Under the pieces are notes generated by a model. The model saw only the letters and a program-made list of their open reading frames with translations, was not told the DNA's origin and ran no database searches. 64,000 nucleotides of DNA, from NCBI GenBank assembly GCA_029237695.1, contig CM055266.1, positions 8,387,805-8,451,804 on the forward strand. Reading direction: 5' to 3'. Below are positions 30,301 through 34,611 of this stretch, piece by piece; positions within the stretch are counted from its first letter, which is position 1; every line of letters starts with the position of its first letter. This DNA comes from Conchocele bisecta (lineage: Eukaryota > Mollusca > Bivalvia > Lucinida > Thyasiridae). The position numbers were made by a program, and so were the translations under genes.

Positions 30301-33190
30301 AGGCCATACCATATCTTGTCTATGTTAAGCGTCCACCCAGTGGACCAAAACCTACGTATCTGGTAAAAACAAACAAGGCCTTGAAAAACAAACGAAGGTA
30401 AATTTTTGTTAAAAACTTAAATTTCAGCAAGCAAACTTTAGACGAAAAGAAGAAAACTGATTAAGTGGACATTCATGAACGGATCGAATATTTGGACAGG
30501 TCCCCAATCATATTATTTCACCAGTAAATATTGTAAAATAGCATACATGTACACATTGTATTTGATTTTCTTAGAAACATTTTCAGAACATACACGCACG
30601 CGGACACATAACAGAAAGATAACTTGGTATTGCCTTAGCAAAATATGTTTTCGTTGGACAACATTCTGTCACTAAATGCCTAGACGGGCGTATTTTGTGA
30701 TTGGCGGAACTCTAGTTTAGTTATCACATAATACATGTATGCAGTTAATAGAAAATGTGATTCACGGTGACTGTCTGTGTGGCAGTCTGTGTATCCTTAA
30801 TTGTATAGGTTTCATTGGTGTATATATTTGATGATGATGCTTGTTCAAGTTCGCAAGCACAGCCGCATACCTTGGCATAGGCATATGTATGATTTACAGT
30901 GGAACATCTCTAAACCGGACACCCTGGGTGTCCTGTTGAGAGAGGTTCCACTGTAATTGGTGTTCTGTGCCAGTCTAATACGCATATTGATTACATTAAT
31001 ATTTACGTAACAGTTACTTTGAACATAAATCAATTTTCTTGCTCAAGCCATGAATTTAATATACCCGTCTCTGAATGATTTTGCTATTTAATCACAAGCT
31101 TTATTAGCAAAATAAATACATGGTATTTCAACATGTATTATTTCATTTTGCCCTTGAAAAGAGCTAACACGGTATTGTGTAAATAACTCACAACACCATA
31201 GAGTACTGACTCAGTGTTGGAACAAATCTATTATTCGACCATTTCCTGCATCATGCGATATTGATCGGTTGATTTTAAAACCAATATTGAAATTTACAAG
31301 TACATGTAGATAGGTAGCAGGTAATACACAAGACTTACATTCATACTTTTGAGAGCTACAACGTCTAATTTCCGACTAAACTAAAGGTGTTTGATTCATT
31401 GATGGAAAAACATTATACAATGTAGCGGACAATATATACAGAATTATGCGCATAGCCACTTTAAATTATGAAATCAGTGTGCTTTTATACGAGTGTCTTC
31501 ATTACAGTGGCACCTGTCGCCGCAGCCATCCTGGTCATCATCGGCGCCATAATCCTGTTCTTATGCGTCCGCCGACGACGCATGTCGGTATGTATAAACC
31601 ACTGGCGTCAGGGCAACATGTGCATGTCGAACATTATGTTGCAATTTTTGTCCGGTCGGTGCTCTCTTTGACTTAACCCGAATGACCTAGCCCTGCGTAA
31701 CAGACAGTAAATTCGGGTTATCTTTGACTACTAGTATGTCTCTATATAACCCACATGGGTCACACGTGGATATCAAAATATTCTGTTGCAATTCTTGTCC
31801 GGTCGGTGCTCTCTTTGACTAGACCGAGTCAAATAAATCACCGACCGGACAAGAATTGCAACATGATATTTCGACACTTATGTATAAACCCACGTCTCCA
31901 GTTAAATACTCCATTAAATTTAAATAAACTTATACAGTCAGAAACAGCAAGTATTAAACATTATCACATCTTTGACACATTTGCGGGTGTTGTTTCTGTA
32001 TTAACACAGCTCGTGTACAGGGTATGTACATGATGATGTGATAAATAAGTTACATCACGTTTGTACGCATGTACGAGCGATAATCCGGTAAAACTCGCGA
32101 ATTATCTCCTCGTACATGCGGACCGTTCCGACGAACCGTGATCTAACGTATACTAAGTAACTTACCATTACCCAATATGTCGAATATCTTGTGAGCAATG
32201 CCTATTTGTGTGCATGACTTTTGGGAAGCAACTGTTCTCATGTTGCATATAAATTGCATACTCAATGAGAACACGTGGTTTCCAGATGAGACTTTCCAAT
32301 GTGACGTAATATGTGACGTCATTTTAACAGCAAACTGGTGAATTCTGAATGATATATAGCGCACAAAGACGACGACTTACGCGTTGTATGGGTGCACTAA
32401 ACGTTCTTTACAAAACAGTATAACTTTCTGACACGATGAATCGAATACAGTTTATTTATTACATTCACGTGCTCTAGATTTGTATTTAGATTGACAGTAA
32501 CCGATTATTCGTCAAAATAACAAACTTGTGAGATGAAAGCAACCTGTACAAAAATGGACAACCTGTTCCGCATTGTTGCGCTATGTTTCATAAAAAATCA
32601 TTATTCCCTTAGAAATATATTAAAGGCAACAGGCTGTAATTGCATCGAAAAACATGACGTCACGCCGTTCGGAAACCACGTGATCCCACGCCCTGATATT
32701 GTAATGACAAAGCAAAGAGCATTACATGACGCTAACTTGTACATGAACAACTGTAATCCGAAGTGTTTGACTGTAACGTAGGGCGCCCTGCGTTGCATGC
32801 ATACACTTCGGGTGACAGTTAAAACACATTTTGCTCGATATGCACCCGTTTGAACTAGGTTTATATGTTGTTGTATTTTCTTCATCTATTTATAGCAACC
32901 TATAACAGCCATCGGTATTGGGCAACCACACTATTGCGCAGGCTCGCGCACCAATGCGACTTGGGCATAATGACGCGTTTGACAACAACATCTCCACGGT
33001 GTGCGGAACGCCCGACATGACGCTACCCGCATATACCCCGCGCATCCATCCCCCGCCTTACGACAACATGAAAGACGGGGCGTACTCCTACATCGCACCG
33101 CCCGCCTATGAAGAAAAGGCGATCAATGAGGGTGGTGGTGAGGACAACGATGTATATGCGACGCTGGATGTTGCTGCTGGGCAGGAGTGA
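4515..33190 (+). CDS. EGF-EGF-WAP-VWC-HYR-HYR type I membrane protein (5' end missing)
   Basis: Ten exons join in frame: 4515-4616, 7581-7688, 9422-9645, 13701-13824, 15664-15809, 17628-17760, 27565-27810, 29912-29995, 31508-31587 and 32909-33190. They total 1529 nt, which is 508 codons plus stop after the two bases that finish an upstream codon. All introns are GT-AG and all phases agree. Domain order is two EGF, one WAP (8 Cys), one VWC (10 Cys), a divergent HYR, a typical HYR, a basic juxtamembrane stretch, one membrane helix followed by four Arg, and a tail with two PPxY motifs. The extracellular modules are of kinds that bind proteins or growth factors, and the tail could recruit WW-domain proteins such as Nedd4-type ligases (family knowledge); function is inferred. 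No start codon or signal peptide is visible, so upstream exons are expected. I do not recognise a named orthologue. Confidence 0.85.
4695..4880. repeat. Dispersed repeat family K
   Basis: Contains 'TTGCTTGTCAGAAG', 'GCGAACAGTGCAGATC' and 'CACTGGTCGCAAAAACC', matching the 17335-17606 copy. Confidence 0.55.
5349..5543. mobile_element. Family E element
   Basis: Inverted ends read GGGGCCCATTTCAATAAACT on the left and AGTTTAGTGAAACGGGCCCC on the right, with the family-specific 'ATTTAGGATCGTC' inside. It has no coding capacity. Other copies: 30006-30235, 38701-38925, 49886-50072 and 63333-63557. Confidence 0.7.
5796..5872. mobile_element. Family F short hairpin
   Basis: This is a ~75-bp hairpin built on 'AAGCCGGACACCCTGG' and 'CCAGGGTGTCCGGTTTAG'. 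A half unit lies at 5650-5690. Cleaner copies are at 7024-7098, 30895-30955, 60621-60685 and 63020-63091. Confidence 0.6.
6136..6638. mobile_element. Family J TTAA-flanked MITE
   Basis: It starts TTAA-AGGTACATGCCCA and ends with the inverse plus TTAA. The same family is intact at 50334-50838 and partial at 26920-27260. TTAA flanks are the hallmark of piggyBac-type insertion (established). Here they support, but do not prove, that class. Confidence 0.65.
7024..7098. mobile_element. Family F short hairpin
   Basis: Arms 'AACCTCTCTAAACCGGACAC' and the near-inverse 'GTGTCCGGTTTACAGAGGTT' meet at 'GGGAGGTCCCTCCC', making a 75-bp palindrome. Confidence 0.7.
7385..7537. mobile_element. Family I repeat
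   Basis: Centre 'CAGATCCAGATGAGACGG' pairs with 'CCGGCTCATCTGGATCTG'. It is followed by 'GCGGGCTTTCGGGTTCAAAG'. It ends about 40 bases before exon 2. Confidence 0.65.
7581..7688 (+). CDS. Exon 2: second EGF-like domain
   Basis: The 108-nt phase 1-1 exon has the acceptor GTCATTTTCAG and the donor GTAAGT. It encodes six cysteines in EGF spacing with the core FCQNGGSC and the pair CVC. The last loop (PQSAAGDLC) replaces the usual G-F/Y-x-G, so it is an atypical C-terminal half. It joins exon 1 through an Ala codon split G|CA. Confidence 0.85.
7735..9365. repeat. 52-bp minisatellite array in intron 2
   Basis: About 30 units of ~52 bp share 'GAATAACGTGTAGCAG', 'GATGGTAAATGGCTACAA' and 'TTCCCCTATCACAT'. 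Units vary by substitutions and small indels. The array fills nearly the whole intron between exons 2 and 3. Open frames across it (for example on the - strand near 7972-8157 and 8986-9204) are repeat by-products. Confidence 0.9.
9422..9645 (+). CDS. Exon 3: WAP four-disulfide-core domain and first part of VWC
   Basis: The 224-nt exon enters in phase 1 and leaves in phase 0, with acceptor TTGTATTTCAG and donor GTATGT. It encodes a WAP module with eight cysteines: ECPP, AVC, ESC, DDC, ICC, YGC and MFC, ending in KRP. It then starts a VWC domain with CEYEGE and VFNVDDC. WAP modules are often protease inhibitors or structural (family knowledge); no inhibitory loop is assigned here. Reading past the donor gives a short read-through frame that I regard as intronic. 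Confidence 0.85.
9659..9866. mobile_element. Family H hairpin MITE
   Basis: It carries the family palindrome 'CTGAGCTGTAGCACAGCT' and the arms 'ATCAAGCAATTTGAC' and 'CAGGCTGCTTGATT'. It ends in the AGCAAGATTAAAGCAGG block. It begins 13 bases after the donor of exon 3 and is followed directly by family B. Confidence 0.65.
9867..10121. mobile_element. Family B hairpin MITE
   Basis: Same sequence as the 669-954 copy, with a shortened left end. Central inverted repeat 'TATCACAGCCA'/'TGGCTGTGATA' is intact. Confidence 0.7.
10660..11100. repeat. 221-bp tandem duplication
   Basis: Two copies start 'GGACGTC(C)TCAATAGGCTC' (near 10665 and 10885) and end 'GTTATTGAGACGCCCC'. The ends are mutually inverted (ACGTCTCAATA / TATTGAGACG). 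The second copy ends in a long C homopolymer that the first lacks. Confidence 0.7.
11504..11764. mobile_element. Family G double-hairpin element
   Basis: Inverted arms 'AATAGTAGGTTAGTGCCGTG' and inverse (11510-11645) are followed by the 'CCCGTCAACACC'/'GTTGACGGG' hairpin (11648-11761). Compared with the 16170 copy the whole unit is in the opposite orientation. Confidence 0.7.
12188..12868. mobile_element. Family E element split by a SINE
   Basis: The left end GGGGCCCGTTTCACTAAACT (12189 on) resumes after the SINE at 12657 with AAACTGCGTACGACTAAAAT and runs to the inverse end at 12868. The order of events is clear: family E was present first. Confidence 0.75.
12213..12656 (+). mobile_element. 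SINE S, full-length (444 bp)
   Basis: It begins GGGTGGTTGGTCGGGCGAA and ends with 'GATAGGCCGTTAAACC' plus an A/C-rich tail. A 9-bp target duplication, AAACTGCGT, lies at 12204-12212 and 12657-12665. Copies with their own target duplications are at 39543-39986 (also 444 bp) and 40615-40976. I cannot assign the 5' head to tRNA, 5S or 7SL with confidence. The tail resembles those of mollusc SINEs (general knowledge). Confidence 0.8.
12920..13055. repeat. 33-bp minisatellite, about four units
   Basis: Units read 'CCGTTCCCTGCTATACTTT' followed by 'CGTACGCAACACCG'. The array reads open on the + strand as a by-product. Confidence 0.75.
13425..13650. mobile_element. Family I repeat
   Basis: Contains 'TGTAGATCCAAATGAGCC' and 'GGCTCG/ACGAGCC'-type centre, then the 'TTTTGTGATGATTGGATTG' block shared with 21813-22037 and 50841-51076. 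It ends ~50 bases before exon 4. Confidence 0.55.
13701..13824 (+). CDS. Exon 4: rest of the VWC domain
   Basis: The 124-nt exon has phase 0 in and phase 1 out, acceptor TATTACTCAG and donor GTACGG. It supplies TCNC, VVC, VDC, RC and ECCKTC. With exon 3 this makes the ten-cysteine von Willebrand type C pattern, including the CxC and CCxxC signatures. VWC domains often bind BMP/TGF-beta family ligands or form oligomers (family knowledge). The placement of the intron inside the domain at phase 0 contrasts with the 1-1 exons of the EGF modules. Confidence 0.88.
14003..14080. mobile_element. Family A, single arm
   Basis: It matches the right arm of the family A foldback (CCGCGACTTTTCCAAGTTTA through AAAAAGGCCATTC). 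Its outer end 'CCATTCTAATGCACC' recurs inverted at 14949-14963, beside the large hairpin, so the two may bracket one composite element. Confidence 0.6.
14962..15127. mobile_element. Perfect 76-bp-arm hairpin
   Basis: Bases 14962-15037 and 15052-15127 are exact inverted copies starting GGGGATAACCATGC, around a 14-base loop. There is no coding content. I found no other copy in the window. Perfect arms suggest recent origin or ongoing gene conversion. Confidence 0.9.
15515..15637. mobile_element. Family H hairpin MITE, just upstream of exon 5
   Basis: Contains 'AGCTCAGGCTCAGCCAATCA' and ends 'GGCGGCTGTGTAC', only about 27 bases from the exon 5 acceptor. A small CG-containing hairpin ('ACTCCCGTATCG'/'CGATACGGGAGT') lies just to its left. 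Confidence 0.6.
15664..15809 (+). CDS. Exon 5: N-terminal half of a divergent HYR domain
   Basis: The 146-nt exon has phase 1 in and phase 0 out, acceptor TTTTTATTTTCAG and donor GTAAAC. It encodes 'PPLEFEKCP', resembling the P-x-I-x-C-P start of HYR (hyalin repeat) domains, followed by a strand-like stretch around AVISDSD. The usual W-x-x-P and D-N motifs are weak or missing. The HYR call depends on joining it with exon 6. Confidence 0.7.
15852..15990. mobile_element. Family H hairpin MITE, just downstream of exon 5
   Basis: Centre 'TAGCTGTGCTACAGCTC', arms around 'GCGGCTTAATTTGACTGAG', and end block 'AAACAGGCGG'. It starts about 43 bases after the exon 5 donor. Confidence 0.6.
16170..16432. 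mobile_element. Family G double-hairpin element
   Basis: The first hairpin runs from CCCGTCAACAC to GTGTTGACGGG (16171-16284), the second from AATAGTAGGTTAGTGCCGTG to its inverse (16288-16428). Other copies are at 2649, 11504, 37269 and 38943. Confidence 0.75.
16462..16971. repeat. 253-bp tandem duplication with internal hairpin
   Basis: Two units start CAGTATGAAATGGGTTAACG. Each contains a hairpin of 'CCCAATAATTGGCTCATTTT' and its inverse followed by the text 'GGCGCCATGTGGGTAG'. The second unit has an 8-base 'CTACATGTA'-type change inside the left arm. Confidence 0.8.
17335..17606. repeat. Dispersed repeat family K
   Basis: Contains 'GCTGGAAGCATGACGGGTGG', 'CACTGGTCGCAAAACCCATA' and 'CCCCATATCTCCAGTC'. 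It ends about 20 bases before the acceptor of exon 6. Confidence 0.6.
17628..17760 (+). CDS. Exon 6: C-terminal half of the divergent HYR domain
   Basis: The 133-nt exon has phase 0 in and phase 1 out, acceptor CTTTCCACATAG and donor GTATTG. It encodes 'YTTATVVDDLGRKATC' and ends 'SVYVTVAG', which matches the C-terminal HYR pattern of Y-x-A-x-D-x-x-G-N-x-x-x-C-x-F-x-V-x-V, here with D-D-L-G-R. One extra cysteine (NNTC) lies earlier in the exon. N-N-T is a potential N-glycosylation site. Confidence 0.72.
17761..19797 (+). other. Left part of intron 6
   Basis: It holds a family H hairpin (17803-18007), a diverged family C arm (18205-18360), and a short - strand open frame at 18367-18654 (95 codons, acidic start, no recognisable domain). 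A (GTT)n run lies near 19118-19132. From 18660 to 19797 I see nothing else recognisable. Confidence 0.5.
17803..18007. mobile_element. Family H hairpin MITE
   Basis: It starts CCTCCGCTGATCTTGCCAA, has the centre 'GAGCTGTGCTACAGCTC' with arms 'CAGCAGCTTGATTGGTTGAG', and ends 'TTAACGCAGGCGG'. The ends are mutually inverted (CCGCCTG..AATCTTGCC type). Confidence 0.7.
19798..19805. repeat. Target site duplication of the MULE, left
   Basis: GTGTTAAT here is repeated exactly at 21612-21619, immediately outside the opposite terminal repeat. Confidence 0.85.
19812..19912. repeat. MULE left terminal inverted/subterminal repeats
   Basis: It contains four close repeats of the type '(GG)ACAAAATCCCCCCC' plus 'GACATAATCCCCCCC', with the spacers 'GTGCTTTTTGACACAGGC' and 'GCTCAGATGCAGGGTAGG'. 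A fifth C7 run lies near 19946-19955. The same units occur inverted at 21402-21604. Confidence 0.85.
20069..21046 (+). CDS. MULE transposase, N-terminally short, open frame
   Basis: The 325-codon frame carries the catalytic MULE transposase domain. It has D33 in FMDGTF, D99 and E101 in VVIMDFE, a C-x-x-H pair in GCFYHL (120-123) and E238 in NNLCESWNNAF, followed by a basic stretch (RRRTGQ..SKRRRK) that could be a nuclear signal. The acidic residues fit the DDE catalytic layout, though exact assignment is inferred. A FLYWCH-type zinc finger and N-terminal region usual upstream of this domain are absent. The first ~16 residues (hydrophobic, from AT-rich repeats) are probably not native. Coding sequence from about 20110 is clearly more GC-rich than its surroundings. 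No frameshift or stop is seen. Confidence 0.85.
   Translation: MFGFQIGFFGFFIIFGTDTGVNLLADNDTWFMDGTFGTSPPQFEQLFVIRVKVGDVAVSAVYALLPSKSQSVYEECLSSLLDACLLRDIRPTPSVVIMDFELAIHNAVRTMLGDVDIKGCFYHLTQSTWRKVQAEGLATDYKDNDEIKQFVGMIDGLAFLPVDDVKEGMDALKELAPDSLEPVIDYFDTTYVSGGFKTVRGTNGVIRMRRTQPRFPPATWNVNEATLGGGDRTNNLCESWNNAFKHLIGHSNPSLWTVIGCLQRDQTAVNTELERRRTGQPSSKRRRKATIAHQDRLKKLCSQYRDGEKTLASFMYAIGECIRLV
21402..21604. repeat. MULE right terminal inverted/subterminal repeats
   Basis: About eight 'GGGGGGGATTTTGTCC' motifs are spaced by 'TACCCTGCATCTGAGC' and by 'ACCTGTGTCAAAAAGCACG'. The right side has more copies than the left, so the array has expanded. The G7-8 runs could fold into quadruplexes (inference). 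Confidence 0.85.
21701..22340. mobile_element. Diverged family C element with nested family I
   Basis: The family C start 'GTCCGTTTCACGCAAGCTG' is interrupted at 21813-22037 by a family I repeat (from 'CCCTTTGAACCCGAAAGCC' to 'TTAGGGGTGAAAGGGTTAA'). It resumes with 'TTATTTTATTTCGAAACG' and ends near 'AAATAAAAAGAAGGCTC'. The outer right arm is truncated. Confidence 0.6.
22345..23130. other. Unassigned stretch of intron 6
   Basis: Non-repetitive AT-rich sequence with a short (TA)n run near 22654-22666. I see no exon, RNA gene or element end in it. Confidence 0.5.
23140..24985. repeat. 142-bp tandem array, about 13 units
   Basis: Units start 'CGTTTGTGTTGATTGGGTTT' at about 23147, 23287, 23429, 23570, 23712, 23856, 23999, 24143, 24284, 24427, 24568, 24711 and 24853. 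Each contains the small hairpin 'CTGCACTCGTGCAG' and the text 'GAGACAACTCCGACCATAAA'. The last unit is the most diverged. Open frames on both strands follow the repeat and are not genes. Confidence 0.93.
25061..26454 (-). pseudogene. LINE reverse transcriptase, broken, 5'-truncated
   Basis: Reading right to left, the frame at 26454-25957 carries reverse transcriptase motifs: GVRQGENLSPLLFSIFLND and LLYADDTILISDS (YADD near 26237-26250), then KKSKIVIFSKG and YKYLGI. The frame shifts near 26010 to 'TRAMYSLISKIRKHSLPVD' and 'LYGSEVWGFGNNEVLERVQ'. It then continues broken through 25692-25492 to a C-terminal 'GDEYHYLL' region at 25285-25061. This is the reverse transcriptase and C-terminal part of a non-LTR element. 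It is interrupted at its 5' side by a family C fragment (26450 on), and its end abuts the 142-bp array. Confidence 0.85.
26450..26695. mobile_element. Family C element, collapsed copy
   Basis: It contains 'TTTCTCTATGGGAATTTAAC' joined directly to 'TCTGTGAAGATGTCTATGGG' and then the right arm to 'GGGCAGCTTTCGTGAAACAG'. The left arm is missing. It lies beside the broken end of the LINE. Confidence 0.6.
26920..27260. mobile_element. Family J MITE, right part
   Basis: From 'GCGGTGGTATCAGGCTATTT' to 'GTGGGCATGTATCTTTTAAA' it matches 50490-50838. The left arm is absent. Confidence 0.55.
27326..27358. repeat. (GAT)n microsatellite
   Basis: About eleven GAT triplets in a row, giving a false poly-Asp run in a short + strand frame. 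Confidence 0.9.
27440..27545. mobile_element. Family C right arm fragment, next to exon 7
   Basis: It matches 'AAGGCTCATTCTTAAAT' to 'GGCAGGTTTCGTGAAACAGA'. It ends about 20 bases before the acceptor of exon 7. Confidence 0.6.
27565..27810 (+). CDS. Exon 7: complete HYR domain
   Basis: The 246-nt phase 1-1 exon has acceptor CTATGTTCAG and donor GTAAGT. It encodes a full HYR module starting DPYPPIMTC, with 'TVTDNVGVSQYW', 'YPVGRHSVTFIAVD' and a final 'RCLFYISV'. The conserved DN-x-G, P-x-G-x-x-x-V and the C-x-F-x-V end are all present. HYR domains are immunoglobulin-like folds found in cell-adhesion and complement-type proteins (family knowledge). A 9.8-kb intron containing a MULE, a LINE and a large tandem array precedes it. 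Confidence 0.92.
27845..28150. mobile_element. Family B hairpin MITE
   Basis: Full copy with 'AAAGTATACTTTTCTAGC' ends and a perfect central inverted repeat around 'CATTATCACAGCCA'. It begins about 35 bases after the exon 7 donor. Confidence 0.75.
28290..29335. repeat. 35-bp tandem array, about 28 units
   Basis: The unit is 'GTTGATATCAAAATACACC' plus 'AGCCTGGTGTTCTCTA'. Each unit holds two dyads, TTGATATCAA and CACCAGCCTGGTG. Units at the left end are diverged. A longer block around 28821-28950 recurs at about 29000-29130 in the same order, which shows higher-order duplication. It lies in intron 7. Confidence 0.9.
29334..29857. mobile_element. Family D element
   Basis: Ends 'TGTCTGTTCCACGTTTTGCT' and the inverse-type 'CGGCAGACAAACGTGGAGCA', with 'GATGAAATTCCATCAAATAT' inside. 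It also holds long C and G homopolymers. It is the compact relative of 10338-12184 and lies just upstream of exon 8. Confidence 0.65.
29912..29995 (+). CDS. Exon 8: short basic juxtamembrane segment
   Basis: The 84-nt phase 1-1 exon (28 codons) has acceptor TCTATTTACAG and donor GTACAG. It encodes a linker with the basic cluster RQRSYKKK and no cysteine. It lies between the last HYR and the membrane helix. The symmetrical phase means it could be skipped without changing the frame. A family E MITE begins about 10 bases after its donor. Confidence 0.7.
30006..30235. mobile_element. Family E element beside exon 8 donor
   Basis: Starts GGGGGACCCGTTTCACTAAA and ends 'AGTGAAACGGGCCCC', with a central 'GAGCATAGACTG' hairpin. 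Its first base is about 10 bp after the exon 8 donor. Confidence 0.7.
30895..30955. mobile_element. Family F short hairpin
   Basis: 'TACAGTGGAACATCTCTAAA' and the inverse-type 'GAGAGGTTCCACTGTA' around 'CACCCTGGGTG'. A 61-bp near-palindrome. Confidence 0.65.
31508..31587 (+). CDS. Exon 9: transmembrane helix
   Basis: The 80-nt exon has phase 1 in and phase 0 out, acceptor TCTTCATTACAG and donor GTATGT. It encodes a continuous hydrophobic stretch (PVAAAILVIIGAIILFLC) followed by V-R-R-R-R, a stop-transfer signal. This predicts type I topology with the EGF/WAP/VWC/HYR modules outside the cell. Confidence 0.88.
31625..31870. repeat. Hairpin repeat in intron 9
   Basis: 'TTGCAATTCTTGTCCGGTCG' (31787 on) is matched in inverse at about 31841-31861. 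A third, direct partial copy lies at 31637-31672. The start of the first copy falls about 40 bases after the exon 9 donor. An imperfect hairpin follows at about 32038-32155. The rest of intron 9 (32160-32890) shows nothing recognisable. Confidence 0.65.
32909..33190 (+). CDS. Exon 10: cytoplasmic tail with two PPxY motifs, and stop
   Basis: The 282-nt terminal exon starts in phase 0 after AG at 32907-32908 and ends with TGA at 33188-33190. Its 93 residues include HPPPYDN and APPAYEE, both PPxY (WW-domain ligand) motifs, several Tyr (YSYI, VYATL) and an acidic C-terminal part. A stronger-looking acceptor (TTTATAG, ending 32895) lies 13 nt upstream but gives another frame that stops after about 24 codons. 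A TAA in the tail frame at 32903-32905 means only the downstream acceptor opens this frame. I see no confident polyadenylation signal. Confidence 0.82.
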   Translation, partial: PSVLGNHTIAQARAPMRLGHNDAFDNNISTVCGTPDMTLPAYTPRIHPPPYDNMKDGAYSYIAPPAYEEKAINEGGGEDNDVYATLDVAAGQE

Positions 33191-34238
33191 CGTCGTAGTG
33201 CGGATTGAGAACCCGGATAAAGCCCGGTGAAATTATAAAACTTATTGGTTTTCGAGTACTGCTTTCGATGACGTGCCAAGAAAATGTTATAATCATGGGA
33301 ATCCTGCTTTACATCAGGACATTTGATTGGCCTAAACTGAGCTGTTGTGCTCAGTATCGACCAATCAAACTGTCTGATTCTGAGTACTAATTTCGATCAC
33401 GGTTCCAAAAATTTTGGAGATTCTTTTACGTTTAGATAATTAGACATTTGGTACCACACACCGATTTGGTTTCAAAACAGCCATACACCACCGCCTGGGC
33501 TAATCTTGCCAATATTTGTTAATTGCTTCACTTCAAAGTACTGTAATATCGTACTGGAAATCAAGCAGCTTTAATGGCTGAGCCTGAGCTCATGATCAGC
33601 CATTAAAGTTGCTTGAAATGGCCATTAGATGCTTAAAAACATTGACATCGGGGCAAGATTAACGCAGGCGGTTGTGTACACACGCCAGAAAATTCTACTT
33701 TTATAGAACACGAGAAAATTCCACATGTTATTGTTATGAAATGGCGTGATTCATTATGTTCTCTTTATATGCATGTATCATGTTTGTGTGTGTACAAAGT
33801 CATATAATTAGTACATTGTAGACACACAGTTATCGAAAGGAATTAGTTTTGTGTTGACAAAAAGCTACATATTCAGGAACATAAATGTGCGAAACTGCAG
33901 AAATAGTTGTATCCAGTTGGAATCAAGATTGCATGACTATGTAAATTAGGTGACACATAAAACAATGTTTATGCCGTGTTGTAAACCATTTTATACATAT
34001 GGTAATACGCACATGTCATAACGATCTAGAGTTAATTTGATTTATTTGATAGAATCACCATATTTATTTAAGTCAAATGAACAAAAATGAACACGTTTTG
34101 AAAACGCAATGCTAATGTTGTGACGTTGATGTCATCCTCATTTAAACTTCATGAGAAACATCAGTAAAAAATACTCCAATTGTTAGAATGTGCTCCTGCA
34201 TGGTGATATATATTGTAATATATGTATATTATTGGAAG
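33191..34238. other. 3' flank of the membrane-protein gene
   Basis: It includes two family H-like hairpins: 33260-33395 ('ATTGGCCTAAACTGAGCTG'/'GACCAATCAAACTGTC') and 33481-33681 (starts ACCGCCTGGGCTAATCTTGC, ends TTAACGCAGGCGG). No gene or clear polyadenylation signal is visible from 33700 to 34238. Confidence 0.55.
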
Positions 34239-34500
34239 TGATACACCCAAACCGAGTCTGTAGTCTTGACAGATACTCGTTTATTCCACCGATATAAACT
34301 TCTCAGCGCAATGAACGCAGACAAATTAATTCACCGGAAAACAAGTACAACTAAACGCGGCGCATGCGCACCAACAAAACAATCAAGGAGCATCAGGCAG
34401 GGTTTGTTTACAAAAGGAATTACACAACACTATCGAGGTCTAAAAAGAACAGAAACCAACACTATGGCATATTTATAGTAATTGTATTGCTCTGTGAACA
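34239..34500 (-). mobile_element. Possible solo LTR
   Basis: The - strand starts TGTTCACAGAGC and ends GGGTGTATCA (TG...CA type). It has a TATA-like element (plus-strand ATTTATA at 34471-34477) and an AATAAA (plus-strand TTTATT at 34280-34285) about 190 bases downstream, followed by 'CGAGTATCTGTCAAGAC'. That layout fits a U3-R-U5 LTR. I found no target duplication and no internal region, so this is tentative. The short + strand frame here is not a gene. Confidence 0.35.
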
Positions 34501-34611
34501 TTTGTTCAACAAGATGCGAAAATAGTCAATGACCTCTGCTCACTAAAATTCGTCAATTTGACTTTCTTCAAGTGTTCTGCTCATTAGAAGTTGCAAGTCT
34601 CCGTCCAAAAA

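Noticed and set aside
32533..32781. 82-codon frame in intron 9
   Set aside because: No domain, no splice sites in a fitting phase, and it lies in the intron before the last exon.
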